Source of the DNA: WRAI01 sp031549605
Lineage (GTDB): Bacteria; Bacillota; Clostridia; Oscillospirales; UBA929
Length of the DNA stretch: 64,000 nt
NCBI GenBank assembly: GCA_031549605.1
Contig: JAVBPM010000031.1
Coordinates: 1 to 64,000 of the forward strand
Reading direction: 5' to 3'
A model generated the notes under the pieces. The model had not been told where the DNA came from. It searched no databases and saw nothing but the letters and a program-made list of their open reading frames with translations. Of the stretch, positions 25,399 through 34,491 are shown in pieces. The position numbers and the translations under genes were made by a program. Position 1 is the stretch's first letter; every line of letters starts with the position of its first letter.

Positions 25399-27042
25399 TC
25401 AGCCCATGGCCTGCTGGCAAAACAGCACACCGCCGGCCAGATTATAGGCGTTGAACCCATTGGCTTCCAAAATACGCGCCGCCAAGTAGCCGCGATAGCC
25501 AATGCGGCAGGTTACAACCACCGGTCGCTGCTTGTCCAACTCGTCCAGCCGCTCGCGCAGCTCGTCGAGCGGGATGTTGACAAATCCGGCAAAGGCGCCG
25601 GCCTCAAATTCACGCGGCGTACGTACATCAACCAGCTGCGTGCGTCCGTCATTTTGCAGCCGCGGCAAATCGTGCCAATGCGCCTGACGCAGTTTGCCCT
25701 GCCGCACGTTCTGCGCCATAAAGCCCAGCATATTGACCGGGTCCTTAGCCGAGCCAAACGGCGGCGCGTAGCACAGCTCCAACGTTGTCAAATCGTCGAC
25801 CGTCATACGGCCGCGAATGGCCGTTGCCAGCACGTCAATACGCTTGTCAACACCGTCACCGCCCACCGCCTGTGCGCCCAGCACGCGTCCGTCCGCCGGA
25901 TCAAACAGCAGCTTGAGCGTCATCGACTGCGCGCCGGGATAGTAGCCGGCATGATGTGCCGCCACGGTCACCACCTTGTCGCAGCGCAGCTGACGGGCAC
26001 ACGCCGCCTTCTCGCTTAGGCCTGTCATGGCCACAACGGTGTCAAACACCTTGACAATCGACGTGCCCTGCGTGCCGGTGTAGCTAGACGGCAAGCCGCA
26101 GATGTGGTCGGCGGCAATACGCCCCTGCCGGTTGGCCGGGCCGGCCAGCGGCAAAAAGGCCTTGCCGCCACCGACAAATTCATTGACCTCGCAAACATCG
26201 CCGACGGCGTAGATATCCAAATCGCTGGTTCGCATGTGCTCGTCGACAATCACAGCGCCGCGCTCGTTACAGTGCAAATCTGCTTGCAGCGCCATCTGAC
26301 ACTCCGGCCGTACACCAACCGACAGCACCACAAGATCAGTGGTGCACGAATGCCCCTTTAACTTAACATTCAACCCGTGCGCCGCTGACTTAATCGACTG
26401 CAGCGCACTGCCGGTCAGCACCGTTACGCCGGCGCGTTCGACCGCCGTTCTGACCGTGCCCGCCATGTCGGCGTCCAGCGGCGTCAACAGCTGGTCGGCG
26501 GCATCGGCCAGCGTCACATGCAAGCCGCGACGCGCCAAATTCTCGGCCATCTCCAGCCCGACATAGCCGCCACCCACCACCAGCGCGCGCTTGGCGCTGG
26601 CGCTATCCAGCCATTGCAGCACGGCTGCCGCGTTGGGAATGGTGCGCAGGGTAAACACGCCGGGCAAATCGACGCCGTCAACCGGTGGCACCACGGGCGC
26701 CGCGCCGGTCGCTAAAACCAGCTTGTCGAAGCGCTCCTCTTTCTCCTGCCCCGTCTCGCTGTCGATATAAGTCACGCAGCGCTCGTCGCGGTCGATGGCC
26801 GTCACGGCGCAGTTAACGCGCACATCAACCTTAAACCGCGCGCCAAACCCACCCGGCGTCTGCAACTGAAGCTGCTGCTGCTCGGCAATCACGCCACCGA
26901 CATAGTAAGGCAGTCCACAGTTGGCGAAGGAGATAAAGGGTCCCCGTTCAAACATGATGATTTCGCAGTCTTCGTCCAGTCGACGCAGCCGCGCCGCGGC
27001 ACTGGCACCACCGGCCACACCGCCCACAATCACTATCTTCAT
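25399..27042 (-). CDS. CoA-disulfide reductase-like FAD oxidoreductase with C-terminal rhodanese domain
   Basis: The 547-residue protein starts with the FAD motif IVIVGGVAGGASAAARLRR. The single redox cysteine is at 42 in FISFANCGLPYYVGG, as in CoA-disulfide and NADH peroxide/persulfide reductases. A second nucleotide site reads LVVGGGYVGLEMAENLARRG, and YAVGDVCEV binds FAD. Residues about 455-547 form a rhodanese domain with active loop CRIGYRG. Fused forms (CoADR-RHD, Npsr-like) reduce persulfides or polysulfide. ATG at 27042 has GGAGGGTGG upstream. Confidence 0.9.
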   Translation of the reverse strand: MKIVIVGGVAGGASAAARLRRLDEDCEIIMFERGPFISFANCGLPYYVGGVIAEQQQLQLQTPGGFGARFKVDVRVNCAVTAIDRDERCVTYIDSETGQEKEERFDKLVLATGAAPVVPPVDGVDLPGVFTLRTIPNAAAVLQWLDSASAKRALVVGGGYVGLEMAENLARRGLHVTLADAADQLLTPLDADMAGTVRTAVERAGVTVLTGSALQSIKSAAHGLNVKLKGHSCTTDLVVLSVGVRPECQMALQADLHCNERGAVIVDEHMRTSDLDIYAVGDVCEVNEFVGGGKAFLPLAGPANRQGRIAADHICGLPSSYTGTQGTSIVKVFDTVVAMTGLSEKAACARQLRCDKVVTVAAHHAGYYPGAQSMTLKLLFDPADGRVLGAQAVGGDGVDKRIDVLATAIRGRMTVDDLTTLELCYAPPFGSAKDPVNMLGFMAQNVRQGKLRQAHWHDLPRLQNDGRTQLVDVRTPREFEAGAFAGFVNIPLDELRERLDELDKQRPVVVTCRIGYRGYLAARILEANGFNAYNLAGGVLFCQQAMG

Positions 27043-27064
27043 AAAACCACCCTCCTTTTTCCTA

Positions 27065-27093
27065 ATTTTACCATACACTACGCGCCGCGACAA
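27065..27093 (-). promoter_or_regulatory. Sigma-A promoter of the oxidoreductase gene
   Basis: On the minus strand TTGTCG (27093-27088), 17 bp, TAAAAT (27070-27065). Confidence 0.6.
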
Positions 27094-27217
27094 GTCACTT
27101 TACGCTTCATAGTCGGCAGAATTGCTTGGCCACGGTCGCACGGACGCGCCCATACGCCCATTCTTTACCTCGCCGCAAATTTTACGCCCTTTTGACAAAA
27201 TTAAAGGCCTGTGCTTG

Positions 27218-27246
27218 TTGGCAAAAGGCGGCGGCTGTGGTATACT
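27218..27246 (+). promoter_or_regulatory. Sigma-A promoter of the thioredoxin-fold lipoprotein gene
   Basis: TTGGCA (27218-27223), 17 bp, TATACT (27241-27246). GGAGG at 27271-27275 follows. Confidence 0.7.
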
Positions 27247-27282
27247 GGCTACAATTGACATTTACCGTAAGGAGGCGGCATC

Positions 27283-28350
27283 GTGCGTCTAAAACCTATA
27301 CTGCTGGCGCTGCTATTGCTGCCTGTGCTGCTTCTGTCGGCCTGTTCGGGCGCCGATCCGTCGCCCAGCGCCACCGGCCCGGCGCCATCAACCGCGCCAT
27401 CCGCCGCGCCGACCCCCACCGACGACGACAGCTCCAACACCATTGAATATCAGGACAACGGGCTGTCGCTGACGCTGCCCGATGACTGGACTGACCAACT
27501 CTATCGCTCCTCAGCCAACCTGCGCATCAGCACCGCCGACAAGCGCGTTGACCTCGAATATGTGCCCGACGCCGCTTTGGCGTTGATGGATCAGGCCATG
27601 GCACCCGACCTGACCGATGACCAGTACCAAAAGCTGGCCGACCAGGCGTGGGCGCTGACCCTCTGCATGGCCACCATTCTGACCGTCAAAACCGAGGAGG
27701 TCAACACCGACCCCGTCGCCATTGAGACGCGCAAGTCCTTTACCCACGAGGAACCCATCGGCGAGCACGCCGGCTATACCTACACGTTTCACTACAACGA
27801 CAGCTACGACGAGAGCAACCTGCAGCAGGACGAAAAAGAGCTGCTGGGCAAGCTGCTGGTGAGCCTGCCCGCTATCAAGAACGGCGTGGTCATGCTTGAC
27901 CGACCCGAGCCCACCGAAGGCACCATCACCTTTGCCGCCACCACACTTGACGGACAGGATTTAGACAGCACCTATTTTTCTAACTATAGCCTGACCATGG
28001 TGGTGCTGTGGGCCACTTGGGCGCAAGAGAGCGTGGCGCTGCTGCCGACACTGGCCGAGCTGCAAACACAGCTGCCCGACGGCGTTTCGCTGCTCGGTGT
28101 TGTCACCGATGTCGACGACGTGGGCCAGCTGCAGGAGCAGGCGCTGGCGCTGGCACAGGCGGCCGGTGGTTTCTACCCCATTCTGATGAACAACCACACC
28201 ATGTTTTCCATGACCGACAAGGCAAACGCCTTCCCCACATTGCTTTTTTACAACCAAAGCGGCGATATTGTGGGTGAGCCGATTGTACCGTCCTCGGCCA
28301 CTGTAACCGACCTGCTGGGCTACATAGCCGAACACCGCGCACAGGGATAA
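27283..28350 (+). CDS. Lipoprotein with thioredoxin-like domain lacking the CxxC pair
   Basis: The 355-residue protein uses a GTG start 7 bases after GGAGG. The signal ends at lipobox LLLSAC (cysteine 21), then a Thr/Pro/Ala-rich spacer. Residues about 50-200 form an unknown domain. From about 225 a TlpA/AhpC-like thioredoxin fold is seen: MVVLWATW, ELQTQLPDGVSLLGVVTDVDD, then FPTLLFYNQSGDIV with the cis-proline position. The redox motif position reads WAQES instead of WCxxC, so it cannot do thiol-disulfide exchange in the usual way. It may bind a partner or ligand. Confidence 0.75.
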   Translation: MRLKPILLALLLLPVLLLSACSGADPSPSATGPAPSTAPSAAPTPTDDDSSNTIEYQDNGLSLTLPDDWTDQLYRSSANLRISTADKRVDLEYVPDAALALMDQAMAPDLTDDQYQKLADQAWALTLCMATILTVKTEEVNTDPVAIETRKSFTHEEPIGEHAGYTYTFHYNDSYDESNLQQDEKELLGKLLVSLPAIKNGVVMLDRPEPTEGTITFAATTLDGQDLDSTYFSNYSLTMVVLWATWAQESVALLPTLAELQTQLPDGVSLLGVVTDVDDVGQLQEQALALAQAAGGFYPILMNNHTMFSMTDKANAFPTLLFYNQSGDIVGEPIVPSSATVTDLLGYIAEHRAQG

Positions 28351-28355
28351 ACGAC

Positions 28356-28382
28356 AGCGGGCGCGAAAGCGTCCGCTTTTTT
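28356..28382 (+). terminator. Terminator after the lipoprotein gene
   Basis: A 9-bp stem (AGCGGGCGC/GCGTCCGCT, one G-T pair) with a GAAA loop is followed by five T. It ends 16 bases before the comF-like ATG. Confidence 0.8.
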
Positions 28383-28398
28383 GTTGGGAGTGACCGCC

Positions 28399-29052
28399 AT
28401 GCCGCTGCTCAAGTGGATAGATAAGCTGCTGTTTCCCAACCGCTGCCTCGCCTGCCGTCGTCTGCAGAAGGGCGACGATGTGCTGTGCGATAGCTGCCGC
28501 AGGACGTTGGGCCACCGCAACGACCCCACCATTTCCTTTGCCGGACAGCCCTTTGCCGTCTGCATCGCCCCTTTTGGCTACAACGCCACCGGCCGCAAGC
28601 TGCTGCACGCCTATAAATTCCACGGGCACTTTATGGCCGCGCCCTGGCTGGCCGACCGCATAGTTGACACGCTCTCACCATATACTGAACAGAGCATCGA
28701 CTGCGTTACCTGGGTGCCGCTGCACGTCGGCCGCTACCGCGAGCGCGGCTACAGCCAAAGTCACCTGCTGGCCAAGGGCATCGCGCAACGATTGGAGCTG
28801 CCGCTGGTGCGCGCACTGGTAAAACAGTCGCCCACCGCGCGCCAGAGCAGCGTCAAAGGCGTGCGCGCCCGCCGTGCCAACGTCAAGGGCGCCTTTTCCG
28901 CCCGTTCCGCACTGGTCAAGGACAAGACTGTGCTGCTCGTCGACGACGTCTGGACCACCGGCGCCACCATGAATGAGTGCTGCTGGACACTGCACGCCGC
29001 CGGCGTCAAGGCCGTTTACTGCGCCACCGCCCTGTCAGTCGATGCAAAATAA
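28399..29052 (+). CDS. ComF family phosphoribosyltransferase-like protein
   Basis: This 217-residue protein has the ComFC layout: an N-terminal zinc-binding pair of cysteine pairs (CLAC and CDSC), AYKFHGHF, WVPLHVGRYRERGYSQSHLLAKGIA, and the PRPP-binding motif VLLVDDVWTTGAT. ComFC-type proteins are needed for natural DNA uptake in some bacteria but are present in many non-competent ones. GGGAG lies 8 bases before the ATG. No promoter is seen between it and the preceding terminator. Confidence 0.88.
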   Translation: MPLLKWIDKLLFPNRCLACRRLQKGDDVLCDSCRRTLGHRNDPTISFAGQPFAVCIAPFGYNATGRKLLHAYKFHGHFMAAPWLADRIVDTLSPYTEQSIDCVTWVPLHVGRYRERGYSQSHLLAKGIAQRLELPLVRALVKQSPTARQSSVKGVRARRANVKGAFSARSALVKDKTVLLVDDVWTTGATMNECCWTLHAAGVKAVYCATALSVDAK

Positions 29053-29064
29053 TTGTCGCGTCTG

Positions 29065-29095
29065 TTGATTGCGCTGCCACTTTTGTTGGCATAAT
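29065..29095 (+). promoter_or_regulatory. Weak candidate promoter of the mreB-like gene
   Basis: TTGATT (29065-29070) and CATAAT (29090-29095) are 19 bp apart, longer than usual, so the assignment is uncertain. Confidence 0.35.
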
Positions 29096-29132
29096 AGCTG
29101 TATCACGGACGAAGGCAGGTCGGAGAGCGATT

Positions 29133-30158
29133 ATGTTTGGCAAGGATATTGGACTCGATTTAGGCACCGCATCGGTGCTGTTGTTTGTCAAAGGCAAGGG
29201 CATCGTGCTCACCGAGCCGAGCGTTGTTGCCGTTGACAAGGGCAACGGGCGTCTGCTCAAGGTGGGCGCCGAGGCGCAAAAAATGCTGGGCCGCACGCCC
29301 GGCAACATCATTGCGCTGCGCCCGCTGCGCGAAGGCGTGATTAGCGACTTTGAAATGACCGAGCTGATGATCAAGGAATTTCTGCGCAAAGTGGCATCGT
29401 GGCGTTTTTTCAAGCCGCGCGTGATTATCTGCGTGCCGAGCGGCATCACCGAGGTTGAGGAGCGCGCCGTTTACGACGCCGGGCTCAACGCCGGCGCGCG
29501 CCGTGTGTTTATGGTGCAGGAACCGCTGGCCGCCGCGTTGGGCGCCGGCATTGACATTAGCAAGCCCAACGGCCACATGGTCGTTGATATCGGCGGCGGC
29601 ACCACCGACGTCGCGGTCATCAGCCTGTCTAACATCGTCGACAGCGACTCCATCAAGGTGGCCGGCGACCAGTTCGACGACGCCACGGTCAAATACATCC
29701 GCAAAAAGCACAACGTACTCATTGGCGAGCGCACAGCCGAGGAGCTGAAAAAAACCATCGGCTGCGTGTCGCCACGACCCGAGGAGGTGGCGCTGACCAT
29801 TCGCGGCCGCTGCTTGGTCACGGGGCTGCCCAAGGAGTTCACCGTCACTTCGTCCGAGATGATTGAGGCCTATGAGGAAGCCAGCACGCGCATTCTGGAG
29901 GCCGTTCACGGCATGCTGGAGCGCACACCGCCCGAGCTGGTGGCCGACATTGCCGCCAACGGCATTGTCATGACCGGCGGCGGCAGCCTGCTGCATGGCT
30001 TCGACACGCTGATTGAAACCAAGACCGGCATCCACACCTATGTCGCCGACGAGGCCGTCAACTGCGTTGCGTACGGTACCGGCAAAAGCCTGGAGTACAT
30101 CGACGCCATGCAGGACGGCACTATCAATATATCGCGGAGAAAGCAGATGCAATCATGA
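29133..30158 (+). CDS. mreB: MreB/Mbl-family rod-shape determining protein
   Basis: The 341-residue actin homologue forms membrane-bound filaments that steer cell-wall elongation. The phosphate 1 motif is DIGLDLGTASVLLFVKGKG, phosphate 2 is MVVDIGGGTTDVAVISL, the adenosine motif is GIVMTGGGSLLHGFD, and FMVQEPLAAALGAG and SGITEVEERAVYDA are typical. The gene stands outside an mreBCD cluster, so it may be an Mbl or MreBH paralogue rather than the main MreB. CGGAGAG precedes ATG 29133. It overlaps the thioesterase gene by 4 bases. Confidence 0.92.
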   Translation: MFGKDIGLDLGTASVLLFVKGKGIVLTEPSVVAVDKGNGRLLKVGAEAQKMLGRTPGNIIALRPLREGVISDFEMTELMIKEFLRKVASWRFFKPRVIICVPSGITEVEERAVYDAGLNAGARRVFMVQEPLAAALGAGIDISKPNGHMVVDIGGGTTDVAVISLSNIVDSDSIKVAGDQFDDATVKYIRKKHNVLIGERTAEELKKTIGCVSPRPEEVALTIRGRCLVTGLPKEFTVTSSEMIEAYEEASTRILEAVHGMLERTPPELVADIAANGIVMTGGGSLLHGFDTLIETKTGIHTYVADEAVNCVAYGTGKSLEYIDAMQDGTINISRRKQMQS

Positions 30159-30889
30159 CACACCAGCCCTTTGTCCACACCTTCACCGCCAGCGGCAACC
30201 AAAGCGACTACACCGGCACGCTGCGCCCGTCGGCATTGCAGAGCACGCTGCTCGACTGCGCCTTTGCCCACGCCGAGCAGCTGGGGCTGACCCGTGAATT
30301 CACCTATCAACGCACCGGCGGCATTTGGGTCATCATCAAGCTGGCTGTCGCGCTGGACAAGCCCATTCTCTACAGCACCGAATACACCGTCACCACCTGG
30401 CCGCGCGGCCCGCAGGGTCCCTATTTTACGCGCGACTTTGTCATCACGCAGGACGGCGCGCCCATCGGCCGCGCCAGCAGCCAGTGGCTGATTACCAACC
30501 CACGCGACCAGAAAATCATCCGCCCGCGCGACATTCCCGAGGCGTGTGTCGCGCTGCTGACCGACCAGGCAGTGCAACTGCCGCTGACCAAGCTGACCGC
30601 GCCGGACAAGCTGTCGGCCATCGGCAGCCACACCGTCACCTACAGCGACATTGACATGAACCACCACGTCAACAACACGCGCTACCTCGACTTTGCCTGC
30701 GACGCGCTGGCGCTGCACGACAACAAGCAGCGCGTGGCCGGCTACCAAATTAACTACACCGCGCAGGTGCTGGCGGGTGAGACCGTCGAGCTGCTGGCCG
30801 CGCCGCTTGACGGCGGCTGGCAGTACATAGCCGGACAGGTCGACGGCAAAACCCGCTTTGAGCTCAAGCTGGCGCTGGCCGACGCCTGA
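30155..30889 (+). CDS. Acyl-ACP thioesterase
   Basis: The 244-residue double hot-dog protein matches bacterial FatA/FatB-type thioesterases (PF01643). GGIWVIIKLAVALDKP and YTVTTWPRGPQGPYFTRDF lie in the first hot dog. DIDMNHHVNNTRYLDF carries the typical N-x-H-x-N-N catalytic block in the second. It releases free fatty acids from acyl carrier protein. Start ATGA overlaps the mreB-like gene; co-expression may link lipid supply to envelope growth, an inference. Confidence 0.9.
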   Translation: MTHQPFVHTFTASGNQSDYTGTLRPSALQSTLLDCAFAHAEQLGLTREFTYQRTGGIWVIIKLAVALDKPILYSTEYTVTTWPRGPQGPYFTRDFVITQDGAPIGRASSQWLITNPRDQKIIRPRDIPEACVALLTDQAVQLPLTKLTAPDKLSAIGSHTVTYSDIDMNHHVNNTRYLDFACDALALHDNKQRVAGYQINYTAQVLAGETVELLAAPLDGGWQYIAGQVDGKTRFELKLALADA

Positions 30890-30904
30890 TAACATGTATA
30901 ACAA

Positions 30905-30934
30905 AGCACCGCCGTTTTATATCACGGCGGTGCT
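30905..30934. terminator. Hairpin between thioesterase and ddl genes
   Basis: A 10-bp GC-rich stem (AGCACCGCCG/CGGCGGTGCT) with a 10-base loop lies between convergent genes. Only short T-tracts flank it. Confidence 0.6.
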
Positions 30935-30953
30935 ACTATTTTGTGGCGGGGTG

Positions 30954-32123
30954 CTACTTCTTAATGCCACCCAAATTGGCCTGTGCCAACAGGTTGGTTT
31001 CAAAGGTAAAGCTGAGCGCGTCGTTGTCGCGGCTGCGCTTAAAGGCCAGCTCAATCAGCTTTGTCACCAGCTGGGTAAACGAAATGCCCATCGGCTCAAA
31101 GAGATAAAAGGCCAGCGACCCGGGCACGGTGTTCAACTCGTTGACGTAGACGCTGCCGTCGGCGTCGTCGAGAATAAAATCAATGCGCGCCACGCCGCCG
31201 CAACCCAACGATTGGAAGGCCTTGACCGCCATGTCCTGAATGGTCTTGGTCAGTGCGTCGGGGATGTCGGCGGGAATCTGGCGCGTCGCGCGCGCCATGC
31301 CCTTTTGGCCGCCGTTGCCCGACAAATACTTGTCCTGATAGCTCAAAATCTCGTCGCTGCCCGACGGCTGCTCACACACCGACGCCTGCGCCTCGACCGC
31401 GTCGCCCAGCACCGCACAGTTGATTTCGCGAATCGCCGTCACCGCCCGCTCGACCAGCACCCATTCGGCAAATCGCGCGGCATACTCCAACGCCGTGCGC
31501 AGCGCCGTGCGGTCGCGCGCAATCTGAATACCGACGCTCGAGCCCAAGTTGTTGGGCTTAACAATGACAGGATAACCAATCTGCGCCTCAATGTCGGCGC
31601 AAATGTCCTCGCCGTTGACGGCGATGCGCTGCCCGTGAAAGGTCAGATGCGGCAGCACCGGCACACCTACGGCGGCCAAACAGTGCTTAACCTTGCCCTT
31701 GTCCATGCACAGCGCGCCGCTCATCACGTCACAGCCGGCGTAGGGCAGCTGCAACGTGTCCAAAAAGCCGGCCAGTGTGCCATCCTCGGTGTGCGTGCCA
31801 TGCACCACCGGCAGCGCCACGTCCAGCGTGCCCAGCACCGCCGAGCGCAGCTTGGGCGCCGGATGCACCAGCATCACAACCGCCTTGCCCTCGCGCGCAA
31901 AGGTCACCTCAGTGCCGCGCTTGAGCAGCGCCGGCAGGTCGCGGTAGCTGTCAATGGTATCAAAGCCCTCGCCGGTCAGAAACCGGCCGTCCTTGGTCAT
32001 GTAAATGGCCACCGGCTCGTAGCGGTTGCGATCCATCGCCGCTATCGCCTGCATGGCGCTGATTACGCTGACCTCATGCTCGACGCTGCGGCCGCCGAAA
32101 AATACGCCCACCTTAATTTTCAC
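30954..32123 (-). CDS. ddl: D-alanine--D-alanine ligase
   Basis: The 389-residue ATP-grasp enzyme makes D-Ala-D-Ala for peptidoglycan. VGVFFGGRSVEHEVSVISA, LPVVHGTHTEDGTLAGFL, MDKGKVKHCLAAVGVPVLP, VIVKPNNLGSSVGI and the metal-site segment VARIDFILD then YVNELNTVPGS are all canonical. It is somewhat longer than average, with an insert around residues 255-285. It lies 15 bases after murF, so both D-Ala-D-Ala synthesis and its addition to the precursor are encoded together. Confidence 0.94.
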   Translation of the reverse strand: MKIKVGVFFGGRSVEHEVSVISAMQAIAAMDRNRYEPVAIYMTKDGRFLTGEGFDTIDSYRDLPALLKRGTEVTFAREGKAVVMLVHPAPKLRSAVLGTLDVALPVVHGTHTEDGTLAGFLDTLQLPYAGCDVMSGALCMDKGKVKHCLAAVGVPVLPHLTFHGQRIAVNGEDICADIEAQIGYPVIVKPNNLGSSVGIQIARDRTALRTALEYAARFAEWVLVERAVTAIREINCAVLGDAVEAQASVCEQPSGSDEILSYQDKYLSGNGGQKGMARATRQIPADIPDALTKTIQDMAVKAFQSLGCGGVARIDFILDDADGSVYVNELNTVPGSLAFYLFEPMGISFTQLVTKLIELAFKRSRDNDALSFTFETNLLAQANLGGIKK

Positions 32124-32138
32124 GCCATCACACCTCTG

Positions 32139-33683
32139 TTAATAATTATCCGGCAAATCATTTTCCAGCAGCGCCACCTTGGGTTGCCCACCGCTGTCCA
32201 GCGCGCGCAAGCGCGCAAACGCCTCTTGAATGGTCTTGACAACAATCAGCTTAGTCGGCTCGTAGCCGGCCTCGGCCAACCCCTCGGCAATCGGCTTGGT
32301 CTGCTGCTCGCCAACCAGTATGACGCAGTCGCACACCGCCGCCGCCTGCACACCAAAGGCCTTGTTCAGCTCTTCTTCGCGCTCACCCAGTTCCACCATG
32401 CCCGGTGTCACCAAAATCTTATAGCCGTCCACCAGCGCCAGCGTGTCCAGCGCCGCCTTGGCCCCTGTCGGATTGGCGTTAAAAGCGTCATCGATGATCG
32501 TGAACTCGCCCTGTTGCTTGAGCTCAAGCCGGTGCGGCACCGCCTTGAGCGTCAACGCCGCGCGCGCCAGCTGTCCCACCGCAACACCCAGCTTGTGCGC
32601 CACAGCCATGGCGCCGACAATGTTTAATACATTGTGGCGGCCAATCAACGGCGTGCGCATGGCCTGCGTTGTGCCGTCGGGCAGCGTCAGCACAAAACTC
32701 GACCCGCCGCGGTCAACGGCCAGCTCCGACGCGCGGTAGTCGGCGTCGCCAAAGCCGTACCGCACCACTGTCAGCCCCGTCATGTCCTGCGCGGCAATCG
32801 TTTCGTCGTCGGCATTGACAAACGAAAAACCGTCGGCCGGCAGCGCGCGCAGCAGTTCAAACTTGGTGTTGGCAATGTTGTCCATGTTGCCAAAGGTCTC
32901 CAGATGCGCCGGCCCAATGGCCGTCACCACGCCGTGTTTGGGGTGCACAATGTCGCAAATCTCCTGAATGTCGCCAACGTGCCGCGCGCCCATTTCGCAG
33001 ATAAACATCTCGTGCGCGGGACTCAGCTGGCCGCGAATGGTTTTTACAACACCCATCGGCGTGTTGTAGCTCTCGGGCGTCATCAGCGTATTGTAGGTCG
33101 TGTTGAGAAAAGCGTGCAGCATGTACTTGACCGATGTCTTGCCAAAACTGCCGGTCACGCCGATAATCGTCATGTCGGGTTTGGCGGCCAACAGCTTTTT
33201 GGCCGACCGCACATAGCCGTTGTTAATCGCCTTTTGCACCGGCGTCAGCAGCCAGTTGGACAGCGCCAGCCCGTAGGGCGTTAACAGCAGCAACAGCGCC
33301 GCCTGCGCAATCTGTGTGCGCTGCTCGTCAATGGCAAACATCGTGGCGTTGACGGCCGCCAACAGCAGCAGCCACAGCAGGTAGATGCGCCACGCGCGCG
33401 ACGTCATCACCAGCTTTTTCTTGGCCTTGTGCCGCGGCAGCATCAGCAGCGCCGCCACAGCCAACGAGAAACACGCGACGTACAACCCGCCCGTTTTCCA
33501 CAGGCTGGCCAACGCCGCCAGCACCAGCGGTATCGCCGCCGGCAGCAGCGTTTCGCCACCGTGCTCTTTCATCCATTTTTTATAAGAGGGCCACTGGTAG
33601 CTGCTCAACTGCAGCATGTGCAGAAAGCGCAGCGCCAGCACCGCCGCCGCCACCAGTGAAGTGCCATACAACGCAACAATCAT
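32139..33683 (-). CDS. MurF-type Mur ligase with N-terminal membrane region
   Basis: The 514-residue protein has about four hydrophobic segments in its first 150 residues, then a Mur ligase: ATP loop IIGVTGSFGKTSVKYML, ICEMGARHVGDIQEIC, GPAHLETFGNMDNIANTKFELL, IGRHNVLNIVGAMAVA and FTIIDDAFNANPTGAKAALD. These match MurF, which adds D-Ala-D-Ala to UDP-MurNAc-tripeptide. Classical MurF is soluble and has a short uridine-binding N-domain; here it is replaced by membrane helices. A related role such as modifying a lipid-linked precursor is possible. It starts 3 bases after the hydrolase gene. Confidence 0.85.
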   Translation of the reverse strand: MIVALYGTSLVAAAVLALRFLHMLQLSSYQWPSYKKWMKEHGGETLLPAAIPLVLAALASLWKTGGLYVACFSLAVAALLMLPRHKAKKKLVMTSRAWRIYLLWLLLLAAVNATMFAIDEQRTQIAQAALLLLLTPYGLALSNWLLTPVQKAINNGYVRSAKKLLAAKPDMTIIGVTGSFGKTSVKYMLHAFLNTTYNTLMTPESYNTPMGVVKTIRGQLSPAHEMFICEMGARHVGDIQEICDIVHPKHGVVTAIGPAHLETFGNMDNIANTKFELLRALPADGFSFVNADDETIAAQDMTGLTVVRYGFGDADYRASELAVDRGGSSFVLTLPDGTTQAMRTPLIGRHNVLNIVGAMAVAHKLGVAVGQLARAALTLKAVPHRLELKQQGEFTIIDDAFNANPTGAKAALDTLALVDGYKILVTPGMVELGEREEELNKAFGVQAAAVCDCVILVGEQQTKPIAEGLAEAGYEPTKLIVVKTIQEAFARLRALDSGGQPKVALLENDLPDNY

Positions 33684-33686
33684 AGC

Positions 33687-34433
33687 CTACCTGCCGTTCA
33701 AAAAAGAGTCGAGTATCGCGCCGCAGCGGCCCCATTGCTCCAGCACGGCAAAATGTCCGGCACCCGCCAGCGTAACCAGTCCGGCGTCGGGCATCAGTTT
33801 TTCCATTTTCTGTCCAATCCACAGCGGCGCGGCATCGTCCTTATCGCCCCAAATCAGCAGCGTCGACGCCTTGACGCGCGGCAGCAGCTTGGTCTGGTCA
33901 ACAGCGACAAGGCGGCTCAGCGTGCCGCGCATCACCGGCGACGACGCCTTGTAGTCGGCCGACCCCTTTGACTGCCGGTACTTTTCCAGCAACTTGGGAA
34001 AGGGCTTGAGCGCCAGCTTGGCAGTTTTGAAGCTGTACACCTTGAGGTAATACTTCAGGCCGCGCTTGTTGCGCAGGCACGCGCCGGCCAGCACCACCAG
34101 CTTGCGGCAGACAATCGGGCAATCGTCAGCCGCCAGCAGACCGACGGCCACACGGCCGCCGTGCGAGTGACAGACAATAACCGCCTCACGCCAGCCCAGC
34201 TGCGCCAGCACCTCACGGGTAAAGCCCAAATAGTCATCCAGCTGCCATGGCCGTTGCGGCTCGGGCGTTTCGCCCACCCCCGGCATATTAAAGGCCGCCA
34301 CGGTATAGCGCTTGGCCAAATGGTCGAGCATGGGTCGGTAGAGGGCGTAGGGCGCACCCCAACCGTGCAAAAACAGCAGATTGGGGCCGCTGCCCCACAC
34401 CTCATTTTGCGTTGGGAACCCTAACACATCCAC
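33687..34433 (-). CDS. Alpha/beta hydrolase
   Basis: The 248-residue protein has an alpha/beta-hydrolase fold. The oxyanion region is FLHGWGAPYALYRPML, the nucleophile elbow is CHSHGGRVA (Ser in H-S-H-G-G), the acid lies in LLIWGDKDDAAP and the final histidine in GAGHFAVLEQ. The promoter -10 at 34468-34463 rules out the longer upstream reading. GTG at 34433 lies 9 bases after GGGG and is the best start. It leads the operon with murF and ddl, so a role in wall metabolism is possible but the substrate is unknown. Confidence 0.78.
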   Translation of the reverse strand: MDVLGFPTQNEVWGSGPNLLFLHGWGAPYALYRPMLDHLAKRYTVAAFNMPGVGETPEPQRPWQLDDYLGFTREVLAQLGWREAVIVCHSHGGRVAVGLLAADDCPIVCRKLVVLAGACLRNKRGLKYYLKVYSFKTAKLALKPFPKLLEKYRQSKGSADYKASSPVMRGTLSRLVAVDQTKLLPRVKASTLLIWGDKDDAAPLWIGQKMEKLMPDAGLVTLAGAGHFAVLEQWGRCGAILDSFLNGR

Positions 34434-34462
34434 AGCACACACCCCATTTGCACAATGCAAAT

Positions 34463-34491
34463 AGTATAGCACAAATCGCCAGCCGCGGCAA
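34463..34491 (-). promoter_or_regulatory. Sigma-A promoter of the hydrolase-murF-ddl operon
   Basis: On the minus strand TTGCCG (34491-34486), 17 bp, TATACT (34468-34463). It fixes the hydrolase start downstream. Confidence 0.7.

Noticed and set aside
30858..32627. Long plus-strand open frame opposite ddl, and similar long antisense frames opposite the glycosyltransferase, glyA and ygiQ genes.
   Set aside because: They are rich in Arg, His, Gln and Ala with no domain sense, and mirror strong genes on the other strand; they result from high-GC codon use.
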